From NCBI GenBank assembly GCA_050949825.1, contig JBMNGL010000004.1, positions 55,502 to 119,501 on the forward strand: a stretch of 64,000 nucleotides of DNA, in the 5' to 3' direction. The stretch is from DTU019 sp050949825 (lineage in GTDB: Bacteria; Bacillota; Syntrophomonadia; Syntrophomonadales; Syntrophomonadaceae). A model generated the notes under the pieces. The model saw only the letters and a list, made by a program, of their open reading frames with translations. It was not told where the DNA came from and did not search any database. Made by a program: the position numbers and the translations under genes. Shown in pieces: positions 34,399 to 43,606 of the stretch; within the stretch, counting starts at the first letter, position 1, and every line of letters begins with the position of its first letter.

Positions 34399-34656
34399 AT
34401 GAATGAAGGGTTTATAGGACAAGACTATATTGTTATCAAGGCTCTAGAAAATGGAGTAACCATTATTGGTCTTACCCGCGGCCGCGAAACCAAATTTCAC
34501 CACACCGAGAAACTCGATAAGGGCGAGGTCATGATATTCCAGTTCACAGAGCACACTTCAGCAGTCAAGGTGCGTGGAAATGCAGACATCATACATCGTT
34601 ATGGGGCTACCAGCAGCGAGGGTGCCACGGTAGGAAAAGGCAGCTCTAAAGCTTAA
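34399..34656 (+). CDS. mtrB: TRAP, trp RNA-binding attenuation protein
   Basis: An 85-residue protein aligning over almost its full length with Bacillus TRAP. It shares GLTRGRETKFHHTEKLDKGE and FTEHTSAVKVRG. The RNA-contact residues corresponding to Bacillus Lys37, Lys56 and Arg58 are present at 38, 57 and 59, and the tryptophan-pocket Thr/Gln/Ser residues are kept. TRAP forms an 11-mer that, with tryptophan bound, binds (G/U)AG repeats in trp leader RNA. The C-terminal tail (ATSSEGATVGKGSSKA) is about 10 residues longer than in Bacillus. AAGGAGG precedes the ATG. No trp genes or anti-TRAP are in the window. Confidence 0.93.
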   Translation: MNEGFIGQDYIVIKALENGVTIIGLTRGRETKFHHTEKLDKGEVMIFQFTEHTSAVKVRGNADIIHRYGATSSEGATVGKGSSKA

Positions 34657-34731
34657 ACACATCGGCTCCGGCTCCTCGAATCGACTGCGATCATATTTAT
34701 CACATACTATTGGGGGAAAGGGGGGCTCTTT

Positions 34732-35688
34732 TTGAAACGCGTGGCTGTATTAACCAGCGGCGGGGATGCCCCAGGTATGAATGCTGCTATACGGGCAGTA
34801 GTAAGAACCGCCATTTATGAGGGTATGGAAGTCTATGGTGTATATCAAGGTTTTGAAGGCTTGATGGCCGGTAGTTTTGAAAAGCTGTCGCCCGGGTCGG
34901 TGGCGGACATCATTCATCGCGGTGGCACCATACTGCATACCTCAAGGTCCCGGGAATTCCTGCTCAGCGAAGGGCAGCGCCGGGCCCGGGAGCAGCTGGC
35001 ACAGCTTGAAATTGATAATCTGGTCATTATCGGCGGCAATGGCAGCCTGCGCGGGGGATACCAACTTATCGATGAAGGGGTGCAGGTAATCGGCATACCC
35101 GCAACCATAGATAACGATGTGGTTTATACCCGCTCTATCGGCTATGATACCGCTGTAAACACCGTATTAAGCGCCATAAACAATATCCGTGACACCGCTA
35201 CCAGTCATGGCCGTGTATTCATTATTGAAGTGATGGGTCGGCACTGTGGCGAAATTGCCCTGGCTGCCGGGGTAGGCGGCGGCGCGGAGTCAATTCTGAT
35301 TCCGGAAATACAACCCGATAAAAAGCAGGTCATTGAGAAAATCAGAAGCGGAATGGAACGGGGCAAGCTGCATAGCATCATTATTGTGGCCGAAGGGGTC
35401 TATCCGGTGATGACCTTAAAAGATGAAATCATAGCAGCCACCGGGCGGGACACCCGGGTCAGCATACTGGGGCACATTCAACGCGGTGGCACCCCGACTG
35501 CCATGGATAGGATCCTGGCTTCTTATATGGGTAAAGCAGCCATTGATGCTATACTTCGCGGGAAGGCCAATTCGATGGTGGCCGGGCATGATGACCGCAT
35601 TTACACTATCCCTTTGGGAGAAGTAATCAAAGGGCATAAGACTCCAGATTTGGGTATGTTTGAGATCGCTCGGGTTCTGTCAACCTGA
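34732..35688 (+). CDS. pfkA: 6-phosphofructokinase
   Basis: A 318-residue ATP-type PFK. It has GGDAPGMNAAIRAV (ATP loop), IPATIDNDV with the catalytic Asp127 and Mg-binding Asp129 equivalents, VMGRHCGE and HIQRGGTPTAMDR. Residue 103, Asp in the usual GGDGS motif, is Asn here (IIGGNGSLRG), and the G before TIDND is Ala. The first change removes a metal-linked carboxylate of the active site. The start is TTG at 34732 behind a run of five G. The pyruvate kinase gene follows 31 bp later. Whether catalysis is ATP-, PPi- or weakly driven is uncertain. Confidence 0.9.
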   Translation: MKRVAVLTSGGDAPGMNAAIRAVVRTAIYEGMEVYGVYQGFEGLMAGSFEKLSPGSVADIIHRGGTILHTSRSREFLLSEGQRRAREQLAQLEIDNLVIIGGNGSLRGGYQLIDEGVQVIGIPATIDNDVVYTRSIGYDTAVNTVLSAINNIRDTATSHGRVFIIEVMGRHCGEIALAAGVGGGAESILIPEIQPDKKQVIEKIRSGMERGKLHSIIIVAEGVYPVMTLKDEIIAATGRDTRVSILGHIQRGGTPTAMDRILASYMGKAAIDAILRGKANSMVAGHDDRIYTIPLGEVIKGHKTPDLGMFEIARVLST

Positions 35689-35719
35689 GCAGATCGGTTT
35701 GATAAAGGGGGGGCTAGCA

Positions 35720-37468
35720 ATGCGCAAAACCAAAATCATATGCACGATCGGACCGGCTAGCGATGCGATTGAGATGCTGCAGAAGATGATTCGGTCGGGC
35801 ATGAATGTGGCCCGTTTGAATTTTTCCCATGGCGAGCATATTGAACACAAAAAACGGGTGGATAATATTCGCACCGCCGCGCAGGAATTCGGCGCAACGG
35901 TAGCGATTATGCTGGATACCAAAGGCCCGGAGATTCGTACCGGCACCCTGAAGAACGGCAAAATAAATCTTCAGTCCGGTGACGTCTTTATCCTCACTAC
36001 CCGCGAGGTAGAAGGAGATGAAAAGCAGGTGCAAATCAGCTATTCCCATCTTCCTGAGGAAATGAACCAGGGGGACTGCATTCTGCTGGCGGATGGTTTG
36101 ATCAGCCTGCAGGTGGAGGAGACTACCGCCACGGAGATCGTCTGTCGGGTTCTTAACGGTGGGGAGTTAGGTGAGCGCAAGGGCATCAATGTGCCCGGAG
36201 TTCGTGTCAAACTCCCTTTTTTAAGTGATAAGGACAGGGAGGACATTGCATTTGCTATTGCCAATCAGGTTGATTTTATCGCAGCCTCTTTTGTGCGCAC
36301 AGCCGAAGATATTCTGGAAGTCAGACGCATTCTGGAGGAACACCATGCTGATATAGACATTATTGCCAAGATTGAGAGCCAGGAAGGGGTCGACAATCTG
36401 GAGGACATTATCAAGGTAGCCGATGGGGTGATGGTAGCCCGCGGTGACCTGGGGGTGGAGATTCCTGCTGAAGAAGTCCCACTGGTACAGAAACATATTA
36501 TTAAGGAATGTATTGAAGCGGGCAGAACCGTTATTATTGCTACCCAGATGCTGGAATCGATGATTGCTAACCCCCGACCGACCCGGGCTGAGGTGTCGGA
36601 TGTGGCCAACGCCATTTTCGACGGAGCCGATGCTATTATGTTGTCAGGGGAGACGGCTGCAGGCAGGTACCCGGCCCAGGTAGTGGAAACCATGGCCCGC
36701 ATTGCCCGCCGTGCCGAAGAAGTATTGCCTTATGAGGAATTCTTACGACAAAAACGGTTTTTGGGAACCTCTACGGTTGCCGATGCCATCAGTTACGCTA
36801 CCTGCACTACGGCCATGAATCTGGATGCTTCAGCAATATTGAGCGCCACTCATACCGGGCACACGGCACGATTAATAGCCAAATACCGTCCCCAGGCAAC
36901 CATTGTGGCCGCCACCCCCCGAGGGCGTATCCTGCAAAAAATGGCCATAGTATGGGGGGTTCAGCCGGTGCTTATTGACGGTAGCTCCAGCACTGACGAG
37001 TTGTTTGAACAGTCGGTGCAGGCAGCGCTGCAAAGCGGCTACATCACTCATGGTGATCTGGTGGTTTTGACCGCTGGCATTCCTGCGGGAACACCGGGAG
37101 GGACCAATCTGTTAAAGGTTTATGTGGTGGGAGATATTATTGCCCGGGGCACCGGAATAGGATATGAGCCCGCCACAGGACGGGTTGTTGTGGCCAAGAC
37201 CGACAGCGATTTGCACAGGCTGGCAGAAGGCGATATTGTGGTTCTGGCCAACGCCAGCAGCAGCCTGGTTCCACACCTGGATAAGGTTAAAGCCATCATC
37301 ACCGAAGCCGGTGGCCTGACTTCTGATGCAGCCATCATGGGGCTCAATTATAACATTCCGGTGGTGGTCGGGGTGCGTGGGGCCACAGAACTGTTTCAGG
37401 AAGGAATGTTGATCACCGTGGATACGCCGCGAGGTGCTATTTATCGCGGTTTTGCCCGGGTAAAATAG
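35720..37468 (+). CDS. pyk: Pyruvate kinase with C-terminal PEP-utilising domain
   Basis: 582 residues: TIM barrel (MRKTKIICTIGPASDAIEML; ARLNFSHG; the MVARGDLGVEIP catalytic loop), pyruvate kinase C-terminal alpha/beta domain, then an extra domain (about 490-582) with LTSDAAIMGLNYNIPVVVG, related to the phosphohistidine swivel domain of PPDK/PtsI. This long form is known from Bacillus and relatives. The swivel His is replaced (the motif reads GGLTSDAA rather than GGxTSHAA), as in other such enzymes. ATG at 35720 has AAAGGGGGGG upstream. Operon with pfkA. Confidence 0.95.
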   Translation: MRKTKIICTIGPASDAIEMLQKMIRSGMNVARLNFSHGEHIEHKKRVDNIRTAAQEFGATVAIMLDTKGPEIRTGTLKNGKINLQSGDVFILTTREVEGDEKQVQISYSHLPEEMNQGDCILLADGLISLQVEETTATEIVCRVLNGGELGERKGINVPGVRVKLPFLSDKDREDIAFAIANQVDFIAASFVRTAEDILEVRRILEEHHADIDIIAKIESQEGVDNLEDIIKVADGVMVARGDLGVEIPAEEVPLVQKHIIKECIEAGRTVIIATQMLESMIANPRPTRAEVSDVANAIFDGADAIMLSGETAAGRYPAQVVETMARIARRAEEVLPYEEFLRQKRFLGTSTVADAISYATCTTAMNLDASAILSATHTGHTARLIAKYRPQATIVAATPRGRILQKMAIVWGVQPVLIDGSSSTDELFEQSVQAALQSGYITHGDLVVLTAGIPAGTPGGTNLLKVYVVGDIIARGTGIGYEPATGRVVVAKTDSDLHRLAEGDIVVLANASSSLVPHLDKVKAIITEAGGLTSDAAIMGLNYNIPVVVGVRGATELFQEGMLITVDTPRGAIYRGFARVK

Positions 37469-37605
37469 CGGGCCCAATCTCTATTGCTGCTATAAGGGGG
37501 TGATTTATGTACTTGTGAACAAATAAACATAAAAAGAGGATTTTGGAAAACTAATGTAGAAGAAAAATAGCACGTCAAAAAATATATATATACTTTAGGA
37601 GGGAA

Positions 37606-38451
37606 TTGGGAATGAAGATTATGGTTTTGGGTGCAGGCACTATGGGTGCCGGTATTGTGCAGGTTGCCGCTCAGGCTGGGCATACTGTAATCGTGCGCGA
37701 TATCAAACAGGAATTTGTTGACAGAGGAATCGCCGGTATTGACAAACTCTTGGGCAAGAACGTTGACAAAGGCAGAATGTCTGCCGAAGACAAAGCTGCT
37801 GTGATGGGGAGAATATCCGGAACAGTAGACATGGCTGCCGCCGCTGATTGTGATCTGGTAATCGAAGCCGCTCTGGAAGTCATGGACATCAAGAAGGCTA
37901 TCTTTAAAGAACTGGATGAGATTTGCAAACCCGAATGCATTCTGGCTAGCAACACTTCCGCACTGAGTGTAACCGAAATAGCTGCCGCCACCAAGCGGGC
38001 TGACAAAGTCATCGGCATGCACTTCTTTAACCCGGTGCCGGCTATGAAACTGGTAGAGATCATCCGTGGGGCTAACACCAGCCAGGCTACCTATGATGCC
38101 ATCAAAGACCTTTCCACACAGATGGGCAAAGCCCCGGTAGAAATCAATGAAGCCCCTGGCTTTGTTGTCAACCGTCTTTTGATCCCCATGCTGAACGAAG
38201 GCATGTATGCCTTGATGGAAGGCGTAGCCAATGAAGCCGATATCGATACTTCCATGAGGTTTGGGGCTGGACATCCTATGGGACCATTGGCCCTGGCCGA
38301 CATGATCGGTCTCGACATCTGCCTGAAGATTATGGAAACCCTTTACAAAGAATTTGGCGATCCCAAATATCGCCCCTGCCCGCTACTGGTTAAATATGTT
38401 CGTGCAGGCAAACTGGGCCGCAAGACCGGCGAAGGATTCTTCAAATACTAG
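37606..38451 (+). CDS. 3-hydroxybutyryl-CoA dehydrogenase (stand-alone copy)
   Basis: A 281-residue NAD-dependent enzyme with GAGTMGAGIVQ, NTSALSVTEIA, GMHFFNPVPAMKLVEIIRG and FVVNRLLIPMLNEG; all catalytic residues (Ser, His, Asn) are present. The sequence is close to the clostridial BHBD family and distinct from the paralog at 24931. AGGAGGG precedes the ATG. About 140 bp separate it from pyk and a strong terminator follows, so it is its own transcription unit. No sigma-54 motif is seen before it. Confidence 0.95.
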   Translation: MGMKIMVLGAGTMGAGIVQVAAQAGHTVIVRDIKQEFVDRGIAGIDKLLGKNVDKGRMSAEDKAAVMGRISGTVDMAAAADCDLVIEAALEVMDIKKAIFKELDEICKPECILASNTSALSVTEIAAATKRADKVIGMHFFNPVPAMKLVEIIRGANTSQATYDAIKDLSTQMGKAPVEINEAPGFVVNRLLIPMLNEGMYALMEGVANEADIDTSMRFGAGHPMGPLALADMIGLDICLKIMETLYKEFGDPKYRPCPLLVKYVRAGKLGRKTGEGFFKY

Positions 38452-38473
38452 AATCCCGTTAACAACAACAAAC

Positions 38474-38506
38474 AAAGGGGGCAAACCTGACGGTTTGCCC
38501 CCTTTT
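38474..38506 (+). terminator. Intrinsic terminator after the HBD gene
   Basis: AAAGGGGGCAAACC and GGTTTGCCCCCTTT pair perfectly over 14 bp around TGAC, and T residues follow on the plus strand. It also reads as a weaker terminator for the minus-strand gene at 38556. Confidence 0.95.
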
Positions 38507-38555
38507 GCATGCTTGGCGCTTTGATGCTCCTGGTAAAGGCTTGGCGGGTTTCTGA

Positions 38556-39017
38556 TTAGAGGCTTGCTTGGCGAGTGTAGGCCTTTTTAAGCTTGGCTTC
38601 TTCCATGATGAAATGCAGGGTTTTGGAATCCAGCAAACCAGTGGCATCCAGGGCATGTTTCTGCTGGAACCCTTTTATAAAAGCGGAGAAATCATTCTCT
38701 GTGGTCATTCCCAGCATGATCAGCATCTCCACTATTTGTTTCTTTTCGGCTGCGGTGATAAGCATTACATCAGTGCTTAAAACCGGACTGGCGGAGTTGT
38801 TTGCTGTAGCCACTGTTGGTGTAGCAGCAACTGATGGATCCAGTCCTTCCGACTCGGTTAAGGTTGAAGAGACCGTTTGAGCAGTAAGCTGCGCCGCCTG
38901 GGCCTTCTGAGCCTGCTCTACAATATAAGGAAAGTTGGCGGCTACACCAAGGGTGGAACCGGTAACAATAGCGGCTGTCAAAACCAGGGATAAAAATATG
39001 TAATATTCCAGCTTCAT
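38556..39017 (-). CDS. Membrane-anchored protein with peptidoglycan-binding-like C-terminus
   Basis: A 153-residue protein with one N-terminal membrane or signal helix (YYIFLSLVLTAAIVTGSTLG), a Thr/Ser/Ala-rich linker (about 40-80) and a C-terminal helical domain with FQQKHALDATGLLDSKTLHFI, which resembles the PG_binding_1 repeat (target: FQ..GL..DG..G..T...L). I infer an exported, wall-associated protein. Start ATG at 39017; a GGGGAGG site precedes it. It lies between the HBD terminator and the germination operon and may or may not belong to the latter. Confidence 0.65.
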   Translation of the reverse strand: MKLEYYIFLSLVLTAAIVTGSTLGVAANFPYIVEQAQKAQAAQLTAQTVSSTLTESEGLDPSVAATPTVATANNSASPVLSTDVMLITAAEKKQIVEMLIMLGMTTENDFSAFIKGFQQKHALDATGLLDSKTLHFIMEEAKLKKAYTRQASL

Positions 39018-39120
39018 CTAAAGCCTCCCCACGAAATTCACAATTCCATTGTATTACAGTCCCCAATTATTTGCAATAGATGCACAAAATAGACGTAAGG
39101 TCCCTATGAAGCTAACAGAG

Positions 39121-40254
39121 TCACAGAGAGTCTTGGGACTCACTGGCAACCCCGATAGTGGTGCTGAACTTGCCCGGTTTAAATCTTAGCAGCGCAATTA
39201 GAAGCAGAACAGATGGAATTATATAGTTAAAAAAGAGCACCAGGCCGGGGAAAGACATGCTAATACTGTTAAACAAGTCAATATTATTAGGATAAAATGC
39301 CTGCGCAAAGATCAACAGCATCATAGCCATAGGAAGGATTAAGAAGCGGTCGCTTTTAAATCCGCATAATTGAGTAAAACAGCCGGTGGCAGCAAACTGG
39401 GCTATGGTTATTTTTCCCCAGAATACTAGAATCCAGATAGTTGCCAGGACAATTTTGAACCCGGTGGTTTCCAAATAGTTGATCAGGGAGAAAACTGAAA
39501 AATAGGTCCGTGAGGTTGTTTCAGCGCCCATGATGGTAATACATAAAATGATGGTCAGTGAAACAAAAACAGATAATATAACTGTAGCAACCAGGCCTCC
39601 AACCAGGGCATCTCTCTGGCTGCGAATGAAAGGAAAAAGAATAACTAAAAGAAATACTTCTCCACTGAAAGCATGGGGCAATATGCTGCTTTTTAGAATA
39701 GTTTTCAGATCGGCTTCGCCTATAGGAAACAAGGCTGAAAGCTCCACTATGGGCAAAGCCATAACTGCTGCCAGGGCGAAAAATACCGCAGCAACAATCC
39801 ATAGACACCATATAGTGCGGCTAATTACTTCAATACCGGAGGCAACCGCATAGGTTGTGGCCACCATAAAGAGCAGTCCAATCGCAAGCAGGGGGGTTAC
39901 ACGAAAGATACCTGTTCCGTATAAAAATGCCAGAGCCTGTCTGATTACAGTTGTGCCAAAGTAGACAAAGTAAAGGAAATAGCCCAGGCCAATTAATTTG
40001 CCCAGGCATTTACCAACGATCAATGGAAGATACTCTATAAAACCTTTATCAGGGAAAAAGTTAGCCAGCCAACATGTGATATAAATAATATATACTGTCC
40101 CTGGCAAGACGATTAGAGGCGCCATCCAGGCATCCTGCCTGGCGATAGCAGTGGTTTCATAGGGAACGAGCAGGATTTCGGTGCTTCCAATAAAGGTCAC
40201 CAGAAGAGCTACCAGCGCAGGAACACCTATCTTGTATGCAGCGTTGCTTTTCAT
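39121..40254 (-). CDS. Spore germination receptor B subunit (GerAB family)
   Basis: A 377-residue protein with about 10 membrane helices, of the GerAB family in the APC superfamily. The N-terminus is GVPALVALLVTFIGSTEILLVPYETTAIARQDAW and the protein is hydrophobic throughout. It would bind the germinant in the inner spore membrane together with the A and C subunits encoded upstream. It is the last gene of the ger operon; AAAAGGAG precedes the ATG. The germinant is unknown. Confidence 0.92.
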   Translation of the reverse strand: MKSNAAYKIGVPALVALLVTFIGSTEILLVPYETTAIARQDAWMAPLIVLPGTVYIIYITCWLANFFPDKGFIEYLPLIVGKCLGKLIGLGYFLYFVYFGTTVIRQALAFLYGTGIFRVTPLLAIGLLFMVATTYAVASGIEVISRTIWCLWIVAAVFFALAAVMALPIVELSALFPIGEADLKTILKSSILPHAFSGEVFLLVILFPFIRSQRDALVGGLVATVILSVFVSLTIILCITIMGAETTSRTYFSVFSLINYLETTGFKIVLATIWILVFWGKITIAQFAATGCFTQLCGFKSDRFLILPMAMMLLIFAQAFYPNNIDLFNSISMSFPGLVLFFNYIIPSVLLLIALLRFKPGKFSTTIGVASESQDSL

Positions 40255-40278
40255 TGGGTTCTCCTTTTGCGACAGAGT

Positions 40279-40545
40279 TTAGCTGAATAAACCCTCCAAG
40301 TATACAGTAACAGGTTTAAATACCACCTCTACCCCTTGTTTTAGAGTAGGAAGCTGCCAATTTTGAATATAAGCGATACCATATATCATGCTTACAATCA
40401 GAAGGCATATTACTGCAATCAATTCCCCCCATTGCTTTCTGCAGGTTAAGCAAGGTATCTCGATTAATGAAATAATAATAAGCAAGGCCAGAAAAAGGTA
40501 GTTCAAAGCTGCTCCTCCTTTGGCTGTTTTTAGGTCATCACTCAA
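40279..40545 (-). CDS. Small two-helix protein of the germinant receptor operon
   Basis: An 88-residue protein with two membrane helices (LNYLFLALLIIISLIEIP and LIAVICLLIVSMIYGIAYI) and a short tail. Small two-TM D-type proteins accompany many GerA-type receptors and modulate them, which is established for Bacillus. The start is TTG at 40545, overlapping the end of the C-subunit gene by eight bases, so it is probably translationally coupled. It is between the C and B subunit genes. Confidence 0.72.
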   Translation of the reverse strand: MSDDLKTAKGGAALNYLFLALLIIISLIEIPCLTCRKQWGELIAVICLLIVSMIYGIAYIQNWQLPTLKQGVEVVFKPVTVYLEGLFS

Positions 40546-41758
40546 TGTCCAACGACCTGGAAATCAAATTGGTGTGGTGGATGGAGGTTTTTACCACCAA
40601 TTGCACCTCAACTCCTGGAAATATGTCGGGCCAGCTATCTTTCATCTGCTGCCATTGGGCAGGATAATGACGATGAATGGCTTCGCCAAAACCAAATACA
40701 TCCACCTGGTACTGCTGCTGGGCTTTGGCCAGCGCGGCCCGTACTTCCCTGATCACTGCCTGGTTTTGAGCTTCTTCAAGTCTCTTAATATCGGCGCTTT
40801 TATCCAGGGGCACACTGGTGGTAACCTCTTCTGCGCTGGTGGATGCTATAATTTTGACCATCATAACCACGTGCCCGTTTTTCACAGCAGGGCGCACGGT
40901 GGATTTTGCCGTCAGGATCTCAGTGGCCATGGTGTGGCCTTCGCTGCCGGGGATAGGAAATTGGATTTTACCGTATTTAATCTTTCCCAGCAGCCACAGC
41001 AAGCCCCGGCTTTCCTGCTGGTCGAGCCAACCGATCATATTGTCTTCCTTGAAAACAGCCGTTCCATTTATTACCACCAAATTGGCTGGCTCCGGCACCT
41101 CGCCACCGAGAATTCCATTCTCTGATTCTTCCGAAAATGATAGGGAAGGGCAGGTCTCAATTAAAGCGGTAAATGGTTGGGCGCCTTTGCTTTGCAGGAT
41201 TTTTGTAAAGTCGCCCAGGCGCAGCGCTGCATATGAAGAAACCCGTTCAGGATGACGCAGCATATCGCTGATCCGTCTGGTCGGTATTGGCGAAAGGTGC
41301 TCCGGGGTATCCATAATGGACACCAGGTCACCACGGCCTACTAAGATCCACATGCTGGGGCGGATCTGCGGAGTGCGTTCCAAGTAGTCCAATATTTCTC
41401 TGAAACCCCGATTCCGGGCAAATTCCTCCGATACTATCACCACCTCGGTGTGGGCAAAAAAACGTTGTGTGACCGTTTCTAAAGGGAGTTGTCGTATGGC
41501 GGCATAGAGAGAATCGGCTTCAATCACCCGATTGCCATAGGCCTTGTCGAACAGCAGACTACGCCCCCCGCCAATCTTGCTTTCAGCAGCAGTATTAATG
41601 ACTTGAAAAATAACCCGGACACCGCCGTTTTGTGTTGTATCAATGGCCATGCCATGAATGATACTCAGCTCTTCAACCTCACGCAGGTCCCAGCATCCTC
41701 CCAGGGTCAGAACAAAACCAGCGATGACGAAAAAAATCATTATAGATCGCTTAATCAT
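40538..41758 (-). CDS. Spore germination receptor C subunit (GerAC lipoprotein)
   Basis: About 406 residues with a lipoprotein signal MIKRSIMIFFVIAGFVLTLGGCWDLREVEE; the lipobox Cys is followed by WD, which is the hallmark of GerAC. The mature part has the typical VVGRGDLVSIMDT and RISDMLRH segments. The ATG at 41758 overlaps the A-subunit stop (ATGA). GGGGGTGG lies upstream. A longer start at 41824 would hide the signal and is rejected. It anchors at the outer face of the inner spore membrane. Confidence 0.94.
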   Translation of the reverse strand: MIKRSIMIFFVIAGFVLTLGGCWDLREVEELSIIHGMAIDTTQNGGVRVIFQVINTAAESKIGGGRSLLFDKAYGNRVIEADSLYAAIRQLPLETVTQRFFAHTEVVIVSEEFARNRGFREILDYLERTPQIRPSMWILVGRGDLVSIMDTPEHLSPIPTRRISDMLRHPERVSSYAALRLGDFTKILQSKGAQPFTALIETCPSLSFSEESENGILGGEVPEPANLVVINGTAVFKEDNMIGWLDQQESRGLLWLLGKIKYGKIQFPIPGSEGHTMATEILTAKSTVRPAVKNGHVVMMVKIIASTSAEEVTTSVPLDKSADIKRLEEAQNQAVIREVRAALAKAQQQYQVDVFGFGEAIHRHYPAQWQQMKDSWPDIFPGVEVQLVVKTSIHHTNLISRSLDIE

Positions 41759-43392
41759 GCGCTTCCACCCCCGTATTTGTTTCTTCCTTTCGGAGGGCTG
41801 GGTTTTAAACCGGGAGTCTGGCAATTAGTATTGAGTACCTCCATCTCTGCCGGGCGTTTATCCATTGCCCACCATGGAGCGCGGATCAGAATATCTTTGA
41901 GACTGGACGGGTGCAGCGGGGATAAAGGAGACAGATAAGGAAGGCCAAAGGAGCGCAACTTGGAAGTATGGATAATAATCATGATTAAGCCGATTGAAAC
42001 CCCGAAAAGCCCAAAGGTTCCTGCCAGAACCATTAATGGAAAGCGGAGCAGGCGGATGGTGATACCCAGATTATAAGAAGGTATGGTAAAAGAGGCAATA
42101 CCGGTAGTTGCTACGATAATTACCATCAAAGGAGATATAATGCCTGCAGTAACCGCCGACTGGCCAATAACCAGTGCTCCGGCAATGCTTACCGCCTGTC
42201 CAATAGCACGAGGCAAACGCACCCCGGCTTCTCGTAGAATTTCGAATACAAATTCCATCAGCAAGGCCTCGATCAAGGTTGAAAAAGGCAGGCCCTGGCG
42301 ATAGGCGGATATGCTAATCAAGAGGCGTGAAGGAATCATTTCCTGGTGAAAAGTAGTTACAGCGATGTACAGTGAGGGGAGAAACAGAGAAACGAAAAAG
42401 GATATCCAGCGCACCCAGCGCAGGGCGGTGGTCAATATATATCGTTCATAATAATCTTCAGGGGAATTGATAAATGAGGGCAACGGAACGGGCAGGATCA
42501 GGGCAAAAGGACTTCCATCCGTTAGAAGGGCAACCTTCCCTTCCAAAAGCGATCCGACCACCCGGTCAGGGCGTTCGGTATGCTGTATTTGCGGAAAGGG
42601 CGAAAAGGGATCATCTTCAATCAATTCCTCCAAGTAGCCGCTATCCAGAACCCCATCTATATCAATGCGCAATAAGCGTTGTTTTACTTCTTCAACCAGT
42701 TCCGGGGAAGATATCCCCTTAATATAGACGAGAGAAACATCCGTGGCAGTAAATCTGCCAATACTAATTTTTTCAATCCGCAAATGGGGATGTTTGATAC
42801 GCCTGCGGATCATGGTAATGTTGGTTTGAACGGTCTCAGTGAATCCCTCGCGGGGACCGCGTACCATCACTTCTGAAGGTGGTTCGCTGATGGCGCGCTC
42901 TACATGCGACCTGATGTTTACCATCAGGGCTATACTTAACCCATCTATCAGGAGGATGACCCCGCCTGATAATATACTCGCCACAATCTGTTTTAAGCTT
43001 GATGATTCAACTACATTGGATGCGGTCAGAGCGGTTTCCAGTATAAATTCACGTATGCCGGTTCTGCTAATTTTCAGGTCATCCTGCTTGCTGAACAGCA
43101 TTAATGATTTGATAATGTCATCGTTTAGAGCGGTTTTATCTACGAGACCTTCGATGTATATAATGCAAGCGGAGTTGTTTTTGCTGCTTCCCAGGCGGAT
43201 ATCTCGATAGATAATATCATCTTGCTCACCAAGGACAGTCTGCAGGTAACGCAAATTATCGACAAGGTGAAGGTTTACAGGAATATCGGGCAGTGAACCG
43301 GTATTAACCGGCCCATCTGCGGGGCTGTTGTCAGTATTGCCAGGAGGCGTCGGCTTTGTGGCGAAGCCTGTAAACCATTGGGACCATTTCAT
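41755..43392 (-). CDS. Spore germination receptor A subunit (GerAA family)
   Basis: A 545-residue protein with a cytosolic N-terminal domain and about five membrane helices at residues 300-480 (RWVRWISFFVSLFLPSLYIAV onward). It has the conserved MVRGPREGFTETVQTNITMIRRRIKHP and RPDRVVGSLLEGKVALLTDGSPFAL segments of GerAA. GGGAGAGA precedes the ATG. It is the first gene of A > C > small D > B. The operon would be expressed in the forespore; no clear sigma-G promoter was recognised. Confidence 0.95.
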   Translation of the reverse strand: MKWSQWFTGFATKPTPPGNTDNSPADGPVNTGSLPDIPVNLHLVDNLRYLQTVLGEQDDIIYRDIRLGSSKNNSACIIYIEGLVDKTALNDDIIKSLMLFSKQDDLKISRTGIREFILETALTASNVVESSSLKQIVASILSGGVILLIDGLSIALMVNIRSHVERAISEPPSEVMVRGPREGFTETVQTNITMIRRRIKHPHLRIEKISIGRFTATDVSLVYIKGISSPELVEEVKQRLLRIDIDGVLDSGYLEELIEDDPFSPFPQIQHTERPDRVVGSLLEGKVALLTDGSPFALILPVPLPSFINSPEDYYERYILTTALRWVRWISFFVSLFLPSLYIAVTTFHQEMIPSRLLISISAYRQGLPFSTLIEALLMEFVFEILREAGVRLPRAIGQAVSIAGALVIGQSAVTAGIISPLMVIIVATTGIASFTIPSYNLGITIRLLRFPLMVLAGTFGLFGVSIGLIMIIIHTSKLRSFGLPYLSPLSPLHPSSLKDILIRAPWWAMDKRPAEMEVLNTNCQTPGLKPSPPKGRNKYGGGSA

Positions 43393-43551
43393 AATTTAAG
43401 CGTCTCTCCCTAATAATAGTCACTCTTATTATTTGACAAAGCCTCTGTTTCATACCAGGGAAAGAACTGATGTTGCCTTTTAATTTTTTCGGGAAGCTCG
43501 GGAGGCGACGCTGGATTATGTCCCAGTACCAACGAAAAAAGCGTGTGATGT

Positions 43552-43592
43552 GCAAAAAAAGAAGCAGTTAAAGCCAGTTGCTCCAACTGCTC
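43552..43592 (-). terminator. Intrinsic terminator after the 70-aa gene
   Basis: On the minus strand AGCAGTT (43591-43585) pairs with AACTGCT (43569-43563) and TCTTTTTTTGC follows. It lies 16 bp after the small ORF's stop and supports that ORF as a real transcription unit. Confidence 0.8.
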
Positions 43593-43606
43593 AGGTAATT
43601 CTAATA

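Noticed and set aside
43331..43555. Small minus-strand ORF upstream of the GerAA gene
   Set aside because: Overlaps the GerAA start in another frame and has no ribosome binding site.
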